Assembly: GCF_037126465.1 (NCBI RefSeq)
Contig: NC_088206.1
Span: forward strand, 71,737,687 to 71,801,686
Origin: Ornithodoros turicata
Taxonomy: Eukaryota; Arthropoda; Arachnida; Ixodida; Argasidae
DNA length: 64,000 nucleotides
Direction of reading: 5' to 3'
Under the pieces are notes generated by a model. The model did no database searches. It saw only the letters and a program-made list of their open reading frames with translations, and was not told where the DNA came from. The position numbers and the translations under genes were made by a program. Shown here piece after piece: positions 43,086 to 54,385 of the stretch (position 1 is its first letter; each line of letters begins with the position of its first letter).

Positions 43086-43855
43086 TAAGGCATACGCCCG
43101 TAGTTATACTGGCAGGACAACCGCCGCCGGTCGATTAGGAAGTCTCTATCTTTAAAATATAAAAGATTCTGCGAGACCCAGACAACTACTCTAAGTACCT
43201 AACTCGGTCTTAACAATCATAATAATAATAATAATAAAAAGAGATACAACACCCATAAAGCGATACTTTGAGCGGCGTATTTTAATCATCCCTACTACCT
43301 GCCCAAAGAAGAGGGAGAACTTCTCAATAAAATGGGAACTTCCAAGCGCGCAGTCGTCCTACGTGCGCTCGTAAAATGGGATATTAATACCAATAAAGCG
43401 GAGAGAGCGGCTGAAAAAAATATCACAGTCTGGCAACCCATTGCAGATGGACGCTTCGCGGGACGGCCTCAAATCATCCTGGCTGAAACGCAATTTGGCG
43501 ACGCCTTCAGATATATGGACGGCTAGAAACGCACCGCCTACTTAAGTAAGGGGACATTGTTTTAAGCTTTTTAGAAAAATATATTTTAAAACGGGCAGTT
43601 CGCTCTCCAAGCGTCAATTCTGAGACATTTGTTTCCACGAATAGCGATTCCCTAATTCACCGAATTCCCGCATTACGTTTCGCCGACGTGACCAATACAA
43701 TTTATTATGAACGTTGGAAATCACTGGAAGCGCACGGAGAGACGTATGCAATACGTCCGTTTGACGACATTGTGACGGCAAGAGGGCGTTCCCTTGGTCC
43801 CATTCTCATGTGACCTCATCTATGCGAGCGACTGGCTTCTTCGGTCAGTCCTGCC
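43086..43855. other. Unassigned sequence with an AAT microsatellite
   Basis: (AAT)n at 43217-43237. A 64-codon frame at 43332-43526 is open but has no recognisable motif. Confidence 0.4.
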
Positions 43856-44567
43856 CAGACTTGTGCGTAACGCGTTACTAGTAATTGCGTTACTTGTAAT
43901 CAATTACTTTTTTGAGTAATTTTTCGAGTAATCAGTTACTTTACTGTGAAAGTAATTTTTTCGAGTAATCAATTACATTTTAGAGTAATCGATTACTCAG
44001 TAATTGATTACTTTTCCGGCAGAGATTAACTTATTTTTCAGGTGTTCTGCCCCAAGTCAAGCCCCTCGTGCCGTCAGCCTTTGTTGGATCGTTCTACTAT
44101 AGCAAGTCCAGGTCATTGTACTAACGTCCTGGAATTTCAGGGTCTGTCTCCATGATCTCTTCCTACACCAGTATGGTGGTACCTGGAGGTTTAGAGGTTT
44201 AGTGAGTCATGGGGAGGTTCCAGGCAATGTTCTTCCACAATCGGGTCAACGTCTTCCCGGGCGATAAATACAGTAGACGTACAGATCTACCTGTCCTAAG
44301 CGTTTTTGTTTTTCGTGTTATTTCAGCTGTTCCGCTATTTAACCTTTCTTTCTTTCCTTTCTTTTTTATTCTTTTTTTCTGGGGCACACAAAGACAGGTA
44401 TAATTTGTGTGAATGCAGAGTAACGACCGGAGTAACGCGTTACTTTTTTACTCGTTACTCAATTACATTTGGAGTCGAGTAATTGGTAACGGTAATCAAT
44501 TACTTTTTGCGTAGAAGTAACGGTAACGGTAATCAATTACTTTTTTCGAGTAACGGGCACAAGTCTG
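43856..44567. mobile_element. hAT-type MITE, copy 2 (712 bp)
   Basis: Starts CAGACTTGTGCGTAACGCG and ends CGGGCACAAGTCTG. Flanks GTCCTGCC and, two bases after the right end, CTCCTGCC agree in 7 of 8 positions, so the duplication is slightly eroded. Terminal GTAATCAATTAC and GTAACGCGTTAC words match copy 1; the centre (about 44030-44400) differs and has a T-rich part. Confidence 0.8.
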
Positions 44568-46965
44568 GACTCCTGCCGCAGAATTCTTGTGACCCGGCGC
44601 CGAGAATACGGACGCTGACAAGTGACCACCTTGACGAAAGGTCACGTGACGTAATGAGGAGGTTCTTCCTCTTGCACCTCTCCCCTTTGGTGCGGGCCTG
44701 CTGTGGGCTCCCACGACAAGATACGCAGAACTCTGAAAATACGTCGATTTCGGGCGAAAAAAGAGAGAGACATAGCCGACATAGCCTCGTCTTCCAGCTT
44801 CTGATCACGTTGAACAATTCAGACGCTCGGTTAACGATGCCTCAATTGTTATCCTACAGTCAAACTTTAGTTCAGAAGGAAGCCAAGGACAACGCGAATC
44901 CCATTTAATCAACAAATTCAAACTCAGCAATTAGCGGAGACCAGGGTGTGCTTTTAATGATAGGCAAAATGAGAACTTAGATCGTACAGTTTCTCAATTT
45001 TTTTTCTTTATTTCCAGATGTGCCACTGTGCTCCCCAACCGCTACACGCAATTATCCAGATAAGACAGCGGAAACCAAAAGCAGGATATTAGTTGTGTCT
45101 AGGTCATCCAGATAAGACAGCGGAAACCAAACGCAGGATGGTAGTTGTGACTAGATAAGATTCCACAACTGTTACGTGTTGTACCCTCAGTCTCTCAAAC
45201 ACATTTCGACCTCATCAACCTTCAAAAGCCCCTGCATCCGTTTGTCAACCATTTCAGCCCCCTTCCCCCGCAACATCAATACGCTCAAAATTTGTAATTA
45301 TATGGTGTAATAAACAAACAGATTGAAAAATGTGTGTGGTAATTGAAAAGCCCTATGTTACTTTTGTTACTTCCCAACTCTTGCTGCCCTCGGCCCATTT
45401 GTTTTTACTCACTATTGCGCCCATATGTGTTGTTATGCGAAGTGTAATGATTGTACGACCTAAAACGTGCAAAAGCACGATATGTTCGCAGTGTATCAGG
45501 TGTTTTATAGTGCGCCGTGGATACTGGATATTAACAGACTAAAAAGTTCAATGAGTCGAAAGAGATATCGTGACGTGAATTGAACGCTAGTATGAGCCGT
45601 TGATGCAGGCTTACCTCGTAACGAAGGTCGACTCGATAGGGCTTCCGACTCTCCTTGGTATATCATTGAGCTGTTCACCAGTTCATTTTGGTTGTTGCCG
45701 AACATTAGTTCTCAGAAACACCAACGAGACACACGACACAATACAAATTTGAAACCAGTGGGTACTCCAGCCAAGGGAGACAGACGCAGAGACGCAGACG
45801 ACACTTCCATCGCGCTACAAACAGACGCAGACGACAGTGCCACTCTAACGCAGACGACACAAACCTGCGCTTGCATACTCATCTGCTTTGAAATCTTTGC
45901 CTTTCCGGCCAAATAATTTGATTCTGAAATCCTCTGTGCACGGAAGATATGTTGCCACGGCATGGGGGGTGTCCTGTAACTATGTCTCGGCTTGGCTACC
46001 ATGACTTCTCCCAATTTAATCGGAGCCACTACGCTGCGTTTTCTCGATCAACAACACTGGTTTTGGCCTCGGCGAGTGTGAAATATCGTTGTCTCCAGAG
46101 AGTACGTTCGCCAAAAATGGCTTTGAAGGTAGGCACAAAATCATATTATTTAAACACAGGATACTACATGAGCTAACCTCACTGAACCAGCCAGACGAGA
46201 CTTCAGCTTAAACCTTTAAGTGTTTAGATCGCTTCGTTAGCTTTTTCGTTTTTTTGGATACGTACCTGCTGCTCACGAGTAAAGATGAACAACCTTCAAC
46301 AGCCCTATGCTTTCCCTAAAAGTAGCTTGGCTTCCTTTCTTGAAGCAATAAAAAAAAGAAGAAATCGTCTTCTTGATAAATCTACATGCACTTTAGCGAG
46401 AAACAACATAAAGCCTGTCCCATAGCGAAGACAATAGCAAAAATGACATCAATGCTGCTCTCAGAGTTTTTTAATAAAAATTCTGTGAAGGCTAAAAAAA
46501 AAAAAAAAACCCTGTATAATCTATATACGCATTAGGTTTTCTACTATGGTCCTGTAACCGCAGTTGGCACTGAGGCTTTCTTTGCCTTAATTCATTCGGT
46601 TAACTCCTAGAGCAAAGCAGGAATATGAGGGAACACACAAGGACATGTACTGGAACTGCTTCAGAATGAGCCTTGCCCACAGCCACCTGGTGAAATACTT
46701 GATGACAGTAGAACATGCAGTGTGATTATATTTTGTGTCTGTCAGTCTACTGTGTGAGCCATAGAACTCATGATAGATGATAGCACATGAGGGGTACAAT
46801 GGCACTAACGTGATACACAAGTTATCCGAATTTCTCCTACAGTATCCATGTGCCTCTTTTTAATCAATTATTTTTTCAATTATTTTTACTTTTATTCGTT
46901 CTTACAATCTTTCTCACTTATCATAGTAAAAGGCCACCCCTTGTTGCACAGGCACTTTCACCTCA
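44568..46965. other. Unassigned sequence with a short tandem duplication
   Basis: A unit of about 54 bp is duplicated at 45053-45160 (ATCCAGATAAGACAGCGGAA occurs in both copies). At 45791-45860 GCAGACGACA occurs three times. No exon recognised. Confidence 0.45.
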
Positions 46966-46967
46966 AC

Positions 46968-47060
46968 TAGAGTTGGGCGGTGTTACACTAATGTTTGCTA
47001 GAAACTCTGACTGGAACTCAGAGGGTGCGGGCTGGAATCCTACTGGTAGTCACTTTCCAT
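46968..47060 (+). mobile_element. tRNA-derived SINE-like fragment
   Basis: CTCAGAGGGTGCGGGCTGGAATCCTACTGG-type end, with a diverged B box (GGGCTGGAATCC). It is not clearly family A or B. Confidence 0.4.
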
Positions 47061-47211
47061 CAACCGCCACCCTTTAATAATCGAAATATGCAACTGGGCG
47101 TTGTGAAGCGTAAGTGTTGTACTCATCCTGTGTTTCGTTTCTACGATGCTAAATAATGCCTGCTCAATACTAGACGTACCATGAGCCACGGCCCGCAATC
47201 ACGTCTACACT

Positions 47212-47335
47212 TTTCGTCGCCCCAGTACGCATACCAACCCCCCTGTTCCCCACTCCTTCCTGCTGTCCTCTCTCCACCTGTCCACATCTCTACGTCACTC
47301 ACAGCCACAGCTGCTTCCTGGCGCTAACACGTAAT
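47212..47335 (+). mobile_element. SINE family A, 3' half
   Basis: CGTCGCCCCAGTACGCATAC, CCCACTCCTTCCTGCTGTCC, CTCTCCACCTGTCCACATC and GCCACAGCTGCTTCCTGGCG. The tail is well conserved. Confidence 0.75.
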
Positions 47336-48614
47336 AATAACCTTTCGCAACAGCGTTCGCCTACTGATCCTAAATCCACGAATCAGCCCCTGCCTCCTTT
47401 TTAGCAACCGTACCTACAAGCCATTCGTGACTGTCTGAAATCGTGTGGAACAAGTATGTAGTTAAAGCAGACGACACTGGACTTCGTGACCTAGTAGCGA
47501 ACGGGAGATAGTCGGCACCAAACTGTCATTTAGCAGTTAGTGTTACCGACCATAACCTCGTTGCAGGTCGTGCACCCTACCGATGCGACTCACTGACACC
47601 ACCAGCACCACCACCAGGGGCACACGAGAGAGACACGCTTCCAGACAAAGAGAGCCCATGAAAGACACAACTCACAATTTCTTGCTCTGACATTTAATGC
47701 CTCACAAAAGAATGGGAGGAAGGGGGAGCGGTGGTTGGTGACGCAATACATGGGGATGATCCCATATATATACTGAAATATAGTACATGTCTCTTCATGT
47801 ATATATAGTCATTCATTTATATCATAGACAAAATGGTAGTCTCACATCACCTCGAGAAATTGTGCTTGGTAGCGGCTTTTTTTTTTTTTTTTCTTCGCCT
47901 CCCACTTCTCAATCGTGTACTTTTTTTTTTCCTCAAAGCAAAACCCACAAGAGGTGTATTTTTTTTTGTTACACCTCTTCCTCTTATCTTTCTCACATTT
48001 TCAAAAAAAGAAAACGAAGAAACAGTTCATTTCCTTCTGACTACAAGCACAGAGCTCTGAACGTCAACCCTCATTCGTCGAATCGCCGCGCTGGCAGCGA
48101 ATTGAAAGAAAAGAAAAAAAAAAAGGAAAAAACTATCATCCTTGCCTGGCTCTATGGACAAGGAATTGCAAAAATCTGTCCTGAGATGTTAAAGGCAACA
48201 TAAAATATGTGGTTAAGCACTTCGTCGTGGCGGCACCTTACACAACCGAGTGTATTTTTTTTTCTTCCGTTGAAAGGCCAAAAAACGCATCACTGTGTGA
48301 CAAGTCATGCAAAGTCGAAGAACGGAAATATATTCCTACAAAGGTGGTGCGAATAGTCAAGGTCGTGACTACAAATTGCGCATTTTTCTATCTAACGTAG
48401 AATTCTAATTCGGCGGTAAGCATTGAGAAGAAATTGTTGCGGCTTATTTTTTTTACGGGACAGCTTAAGGTGCGTATACGTGTGTGTATTTGAAGGTTGG
48501 CAACATACCAAGGCTGAAGTATGTACTGAAAAGAAGCTGCTTGTTTTTTTTTAAATTTCTGCAAGACCCTTTTGAAGAGTTTTTTTTTTCTTTGTAACCT
48601 TTCGCCATCATGCA
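47336..48614. other. Unassigned, T/A-run-rich sequence
   Basis: Several runs of T or A at 47878-47950 and 48100-48130. No domain-bearing frame. Confidence 0.4.
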
Positions 48615-49358
48615 TTAGACTGTACGAGAAACCTTAACAAACTGCTGCTGCACTGTAACCAGCAGCGTTCCATTTCCTGTGGGATACAAGATCCAACTGA
48701 AACATTTGAGTTCGTAGTCAAGGTTCAGACTATGTGCGCACCACCCAAATTTGCTACACACCTTTTCTAAAGCTATCTCGAGACAGGCAGCAACTATGCC
48801 ACAAACCGAAAGACGAGTGTCGGGACTATACGCTCCGGAATATCGAAGCAGAGCACAGAGGCACATGACGGGGGGACTTTCGGGGGACTTTGGGGAAGAG
48901 GGTCGTGTGTCAACTTTCAACAAAAGCTGTGAGGCTTCTTTTTTTTTTTTCTTCTTCTTCTTGTTATTTTCTACGGGACGTTCGAGGACGCCGTCGTATC
49001 GTGCCGAGGCGGGAGAGTCGATGGAAGATGTTCCGCACAATTTAGTTAAGACACTGTCTGCACTCCGTAGATCCGCGCGACGGCATTCGATGAAGAGTCG
49101 GCGAGTGCAGCTGAAGGGACGCCCCTTGTCAACATCGAGAGTGTGGTGATGTTGGCGTAGTTTAGTGGTAGCAGAGGGAGCTATGTGCTCAGCAATCGGA
49201 AAGTCACGGGTCCCATATCCGCAAGCGACACTCGTCGACTTTTCTTCTAGGGTCACTGCTTGTGCATTGGCGAGGCTTAAACGGTGAATTCTTTTTCTTC
49301 CAATTGTAGATTTCAGCCTTTGTAATTTACGTTTGTGTGCGCAGGGTCTTGCTTGCAA
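48615..49358 (-). other. Longest open frame in the window (247 codons), doubtful
   Basis: The frame is open but includes a Lys run that is simply the reverse of a T-run (48939-48950), and it crosses a tRNA-like repeat near 49152-49222. The last 60 or so residues (48618-48800) have a balanced composition with Cys, Trp and Phe, but match nothing I recognise. A splice-bounded terminal exon is possible for that part only. I do not call a gene. Confidence 0.2.
49152..49222 (+). mobile_element. tRNA-like sequence, probably SINE-derived
   Basis: TGGCGTAGTTTAGTGGTAGC resembles a tRNA 5' half with an A box, and CACGGGTCCCATATCCGC sits where a T arm would be. The T-loop TTCGA is missing and arms do not pair, so it is not a working tRNA gene. 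Confidence 0.4.
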
Positions 49359-50934
49359 ATACGAGACTCTGAAGGAGGTTTAGGAGGGGGTGGCAGGAGG
49401 CACCAACTTTTACCAGGATTTTTTTTTTTTGTCGCAATTACAGAAACGTTCTGAAAACAGAGGGGCTTCCACCTGCCCGTGCAGATTGTTATTTTCGTTT
49501 TGCGCGACTAATACAGCTTTATGGGGAAACATTTCTGCAGATATTCTACAGAATTCCACTTCCTTAGCTTCGTAGCCAGACCTTTTTCCATTTCAAGCCT
49601 TTAGAAATCCTAAATTTAGAAATTTTAGAAGTTCTTTCTAAAAATAACACACGACACAATTATCTTGGCTACAGCCTCCCTAGATTTCCACACGACAGAA
49701 CCCTACGTCATTGGGGGACGTTCCCCCTCTTCCCCGGGAGTTCTCCTGGTCTTTAAAAATGTGTTACGAAATTTCGTCCCTCAATGACAACGACGACTCT
49801 CCAGCCTCGGTGCAGCACGACGACCACAACAACATCCACGGACCGCCGACGCAGCATTTCATCTCCTCCCCGTGATTCAAAGCCATTCTCTTCCTAGCCA
49901 CCAAGATATCACCAGCAGACGCTCAACGTTGCCAAAAGAAAGAGCGCACTTCAGGCGGCGCAAAATTCAGCAGCGCATTTTTTTTTTTTAGCACAAGTAG
50001 CAGCAGCAGCAGCACAACGACTGTACATGCGCCTCGCGGCTTTAAGTGGTCGAAGGGTGCTGTCCCACCAGAATGTCTTCCTTTTTCAACCCTACAACAG
50101 TTTGTCTTTTTTTGTTTTGTTTTTTTTCCTGCTGCACATGGAGTTCGCAGCACGTTTTACTTCTTTTTTTTTTTTCGTTTACACTTCCTCACACTCTTAA
50201 TCACCCTCTCACCTTTTTTTTTTTTATCGTGTGTGGACCTTTCGTTGCAACAAAAAAAAATAAAAATAAAGAAAAATTCAAAAAAAATTAAAAACACACA
50301 TATGGCTCCGTTCCTTCCTCACTCCGGAAAACCGTACACGCACGAAAGGAAAAAAAAAAAAAGGAAAAACGTATGGGGGGGGGGGGGGGGTAGAGGCAGG
50401 GAGGGAAGTCTGTGAAAACAGGAACAGCAACAGTTTTCACTTTGTTTATGTCCATAGTAAAAAACTGTCCTAGAGTTTTGTATTTCAAGTCCACCAACAC
50501 CACATCCACTTCTTTGCTGGTTGCTCTCACGTAAAGCTGAGGCTCCTGCCTTCTTCTTCTTCAATACAGCGACATGCACACACACACACACAGGTTACAC
50601 CATAGACACATCCTTCGCAACTTCTTTTTTTTTTGTCTTGTTTTTTTTCTTCTTTGTTGTTTCGTTCCTTCTCTCACTTGAGTTAGCATCAACTTCTTCT
50701 CATCTGGTTGTAGTGGCTCACAACAGTTTCACCCTGATCTGGAAATAGAGGAGGAGAGAGAGAAGGAAAAAAAAATCAGTGACTGGAAGTGTACGACTGA
50801 GTCGCAGGGACAGTCTGTTCAGCAGTGCGGAGGAATATGAGAGGATATTGAGACTCGGAATTTGTAGGTGTCAAACAGATTTAAACCTCAAGATTCAGAA
50901 AATGAGCAAACACTGACAAGGCCAAATCCACAGT
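49223..50934. other. Unassigned sequence with many homopolymer runs
   Basis: T runs at 49424, 49980 and 50160-50230, an A-run at 50349 and a G-run at 50376-50390. A (CA)n of about eight units is at 50576-50592. No exon recognised. Confidence 0.45.
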
Positions 50935-51018
50935 CCCGCACTCCTTCCTGCTGTCCATCTGTCGACATGTGTATGTCGCCCATAGACACAAGTTGCTTCG
51001 CGGCGCTAACGCTGACGT
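50935..51018 (+). mobile_element. SINE family A, 3'-end fragment
   Basis: CCGCACTCCTTCCTGCTGTC, GTCGCCCATAGACACAAGTT and GCTTCGCGGCGCTAACGC. Confidence 0.75.
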
Positions 51019-51589
51019 CATCAACGCTCTAGTAACACACTCTAATTATGCGTACTTTATTCGAATCCATATGAATTCTGCGGTGTCGGATATTATGGGC
51101 CTTCAGCCCCAGGGTACACTTTACAAGGCCCATGAAGATTTTCTCTCTCTCTCTTGTTTCTTTTCTTCGTTAGGCGCGAGCCCGTCACGGCTACAATGCC
51201 ATGCTCAGTCCCTAACTCAGTGTTTCCCACTTCCCAGTGCGTCACCTGAGCAATGTGCACCGCGCCAGCAAAATTGCTGCTATCATCCATAGGATTGCCA
51301 CCTTTCGTAGCGAAAAATACCGGCTGAGGGAGAGGAGGTGGAATAGAGGGAAAGGAGGAAATGTTCGCGGGAAAGGGAAAGTGGGTGAGGGGCGTAGAGT
51401 ATACAGAGAGAGAGAAAGAGGAAACCAGTGTACTCGCTCAAGGCAACAATGATAATAATAATGAATAACTAAGAAAACGACTGTTGACTACGGAGTTGGG
51501 TCTGCGCTCCAGATTTATGCAAGCTGTAGTGGAATGTTCAAAGGAAAACCCTGTAAAAGCCCCTATGAAAGGTGTTGAGCCACAAATAC
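51019..51589. other. Unassigned sequence
   Basis: An A/G-rich tract at 51325-51425. Nothing else recognised. Confidence 0.4.
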
Positions 51590-51689
51590 CGGCAAAAGGC
51601 TGCCGGTATCATCTAACTACCGGCAACCGGCAGAGCGAGCAAATAACCGGCCGTGCCGGTATAATACCGGCCTGGTGGCAACCCTAATC
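51590..51689. mobile_element. Right end of a DNA transposon with CCGGTA subterminal repeats
   Basis: TACCGGC, GCCGGTA, ACCGGCAACCGGC and ATAATACCGGCC recur, followed by TGGTGGCAACCCTA. A terminus of the form TAGGGTTGCCACC with CCGGTAT repeats suggests a hAT-type end (inference). No left partner is seen in the window. Confidence 0.5.
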
Positions 51690-52096
51690 ATCCACCGAGG
51701 GTACCCCCACCGAGGGTACCTCCACCACACGCGTCTTTCGCGCCCTCTTTGGATGGCTAGAGGTGAAAATAACAAAGGCACGCTGGACGGCAGCTGCTGG
51801 ACACTTGAACCTTCTCTCCCGTCACGCGAGGCACAAAATTAATTGTCACGCTTCCGAGCAGAAATCTCCCTCTCCGTGGGAATCGGGCTCTGTGTCCGCT
51901 TGACCGCCCCCCCGTGTGTGTCTACCCGGTCGACGCGCCCCACCGAACTGCCTTTTCTGCACTCATTATTATCATTAAGGCTACGCAGAAAACTGTTATT
52001 ATCCCCGCATGCCTGCCTGCCTGCCAGCCTCCCTTCTTACGTTCACTGTCACACTCGGTTACTGTCACTGGCCGTGAACGAGAAACGCAGTAACGG
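51690..52096. other. Unassigned sequence
   Basis: Nothing recognised. Confidence 0.4.
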
Positions 52097-52176
52097 GGAT
52101 CACTGAGTAACGTGTCCGCTCACCGATCGCAAAGGTAGCGGGTTCGTGCCCGATCGGGGACGCCAGCAACGAGGTA
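52097..52176 (+). mobile_element. tRNA-like SINE fragment interrupted by a MITE
   Basis: CGCTCACCGATCGC, AAAGGTAGCGGGTTCGTGCC and CGATCGGGGACGCCAGCA form a tRNA-like B-box region. The MITE at 52177 follows at a TA. Confidence 0.5.
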
Positions 52177-52709
52177 CACTCTAAGAAAAAAAAGGCGTAA
52201 TTTTACTCCTTTTGGGGAGTAATTGCATTGCCACAAAAAATAGTCCCTTTCGGGAGTAAATGCACGGGAGTAAATGAATGTCACAGAGTGAAGACCGCAT
52301 TTCACGCGATGTTGTAAGAGTCCCAGGTACATAATTGGTGCGCATGCATGAAGATACTTTGAAGCAAACCGTCAACCGTGATATATCGAGTGATATAAAA
52401 TCTTGCGCCATACTAGGGCACAATTTGCGAAGAAAGATGCGCTAACTGTTTCTTACTCTGTGTGGCTGGAAAATTGCTACGTTGTGTGAGTTATACAGCC
52501 TTATGTCGTTCAAATTGACCAAGGGCACATATTTACGTAGACTTCTGCATTCAGGAGACCATTCGCGAAGTTTAGGGACAATTTGCAGCCGTGGGGAGTA
52601 AACGTCGGGACTAAATGTTGGGTTAGGGGACTAAAATGCGGAGTAATTGCAGACTAGGGGAGTAGAAGCTGCAATTACTCCCCGTTTTACTCCTTTTTTT
52701 CTTAGAGTG
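52177..52709. mobile_element. TA-flanked MITE with CACTCTAAGAA termini
   Basis: Begins CACTCTAAGAAAAAAAAGG and ends CTTTTTTTCTTAGAGTG, 533 bp, with TA on each side. Inside are TTTTACTCC / GGAGTAA words in both orientations and GGGACTAAA blocks. A partial copy lies at 37185-37351. No transposase. Confidence 0.85.
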
Positions 52710-52995
52710 TAGCACGGTTACGAACCGCCCGATCTCCGTAGAGAAGCGTAACTAAATGGGTGTCGTGTTGCTGAGATTATTCCTAGAATTATTCCGCTTT
52801 TTAGAAAAGGGGCTGTCCGAAAAAAAAAAAAAAAAATACGGATTCGCCACCTAATGTAGACGTTAGTCCCCTTCCTGCATCGATTATGTCGCTTCGAAGC
52901 GCAATAGAAACGTAATAAGTACGGCAAACACTAGTCGTTCCTTCGTAAGAAATTAACGGGCAAAAATGGGAAAAGTCTAGCACTCGTATGTGAAT

Positions 52996-53133
52996 AAGGT
53001 AAGTATTTAAAGAGATTGAAACATTCAAATAATTTATTTTACTAAAAAAAAAATAAAAACAAGTCCGTCCGAAAGCTTCTTTTTGAGTAAAATAAATTAT
53101 TTGAATGTTTCAATCACTTTAAATACTTATCTT
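52996..53133. repeat. Inverted repeat with AATAATTTATTTTACT arms
   Basis: Arms of about 48 bp at 52996-53043 and 53085-53133 pair nearly perfectly (AAGTATTTAAAGAGATTGAA with TTCAATCACTTTAAATACTT). The loop is A-rich with GTCCGTCCG. Confidence 0.85.
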
Positions 53134-53565
53134 CGTACGAAATAACATCTAGCGAGACGCCCATTAAACTTTATTTACGGGCCTAAAAATTAGTGCTTTC
53201 CCCGGTCTTTTCCGTTTCTCCCACGACGAGCACTGTTGCCAGTGAGGACTTCTTTTTTTTTTTTTTTCCTTTTCTTCATTGATTATACCCCGGCCCAGCG
53301 CTGTTGTACTTTGTCATTACTGGAACGACCAGTTCGACCGGAGTGCTTAAGCACACACTGGAATGTCCGCTGAATTTGTTTTTTTTTTGTTTTTTTTTTT
53401 ATCCCCATATACGTAAGGTAAAGGTCCAGTGTGAATGAGAGCGAACGACAGAAAGACAAATATCTGAAACAGGGTTGTTAGAAACTGTTTCGCATAAAAA
53501 GGGTTTGTAACGTACTGATTAAAGAACGCCGCCATTTTTTGTTCCAGCTGCTGAAGCGGTGACCC
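53134..53565. other. Unassigned sequence
   Basis: T runs at 53250-53268 and 53378-53400. Nothing else recognised. Confidence 0.4.
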
Positions 53566-53712
53566 AAGCAGCACAATGTACTGAAAGTCGAGTGCAATAG
53601 GGGTGGACGGTATGTGTCTTATCAGTGTTCTTTAGTTTCAGGAGTCTGTTCAAGGCCTTCCACCTACCCGTCCACCCCTATTGCAGTCGACTTTCAGTAC
53701 ATTTTGCTGCTT
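53566..53712. repeat. Inverted repeat with 47-bp arms
   Basis: 53566-53612 (AAGCAGCACAATGTACTGAA...) pairs with 53666-53712 with about three differences; both contain a TAGGGGTGGACGG/CCGTCCACCCCTA word. The 53-nt centre has no motif I know. Possibly another retroelement tail in inverted form. Confidence 0.8.
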
Positions 53713-53748
53713 GGGGACCTGCGTACTTTTTTTCTTTTAATTTCGTGT

Positions 53749-53795
53749 TTCCGCCGCGAAGCAAATGTGGTTACGAGCGGCGTACCTCGGCACTT
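53749..53795 (-). mobile_element. SINE family A, 3'-end fragment
   Basis: TTCCGCCGCGAAGCAAATGT and GGTTACGAGCGGCGTACC match the terminal domain reversed. Confidence 0.65.
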
Positions 53796-54110
53796 CTGTG
53801 CTCTACAAACTTTTAATTGATGTTGTAACTCCGCGAAATAATGCGATGGTGCAGGGACTAATCCTAAAGCTACAATAAAATGCGCAAACAAGTTCGAAGG
53901 CTCAAACCACGATGACTAATGAAGGACGGATAAGCAGGCACAGTTAAGCACGAAGCAGTCTGGCGACGAAGAAAAGCTGGCGTTCATAGCGTGGGTGAGG
54001 TTGCATGATACACTTATGTGACGGTCAGAATTTTCGAAGGATGTTCGCGTATTTTTTATATATATATATAACTTGAAAAGTTGGAGTTGGATCGGATGGC
54101 TATGTCATTA
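53796..54110. other. Unassigned sequence
   Basis: Short TA tract at 54057-54071. Nothing else recognised. Confidence 0.4.
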
Positions 54111-54385
54111 TAGTTGAAATAAATGGGAGACAGAAAACGAAAGAAAGAGCTAAAGCTCTTTCGTCCCGAAGAAGGCGGAGCTTCCGCGGTAACGTAGACG
54201 TCATCCCTAACTTTTATAATTTTTAAGTTTTAATAAGCCCCCTTTTTTTTGTTACTTCCCCTACTTTCGTCTCCTGTCTCCCATTTATTTCAACTATATA
54301 TATATATATATATACATCTTTATATATATATATATATATATCTTTTTGTCCTGACGAAGACAGTGCCACAGTCGAAACGTCGACC
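54111..54385. mobile_element. Penelope-like tails with hammerhead-like cores
   Basis: An inverted repeat (54111-54133 with 54274-54296) brackets CCGAAGAAGGCGGAGCTTCC and GCGGTAACGTAGACG, a diverged form of the CTGAAGA - stem - GAAACGT order. After TA tracts, 54351-54385 reads CTGACGA, GAC, a 9-nt loop, GTC, GAAACGTCGACC: an intact CUGANGA / GAAA core around a short stem. Such cores are known from hammerhead ribozymes in Penelope-like element terminal repeats. No protein frame remains. Confidence 0.5.

Noticed and set aside
43332..43526. 64-codon frame with a protein-like composition
   Set aside because: Too short and without any motif; could be chance.
49152..49222. tRNA gene on the plus strand
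   Set aside because: The 5' half looks tRNA-like, but the T loop lacks TTCGA and arms do not pair.
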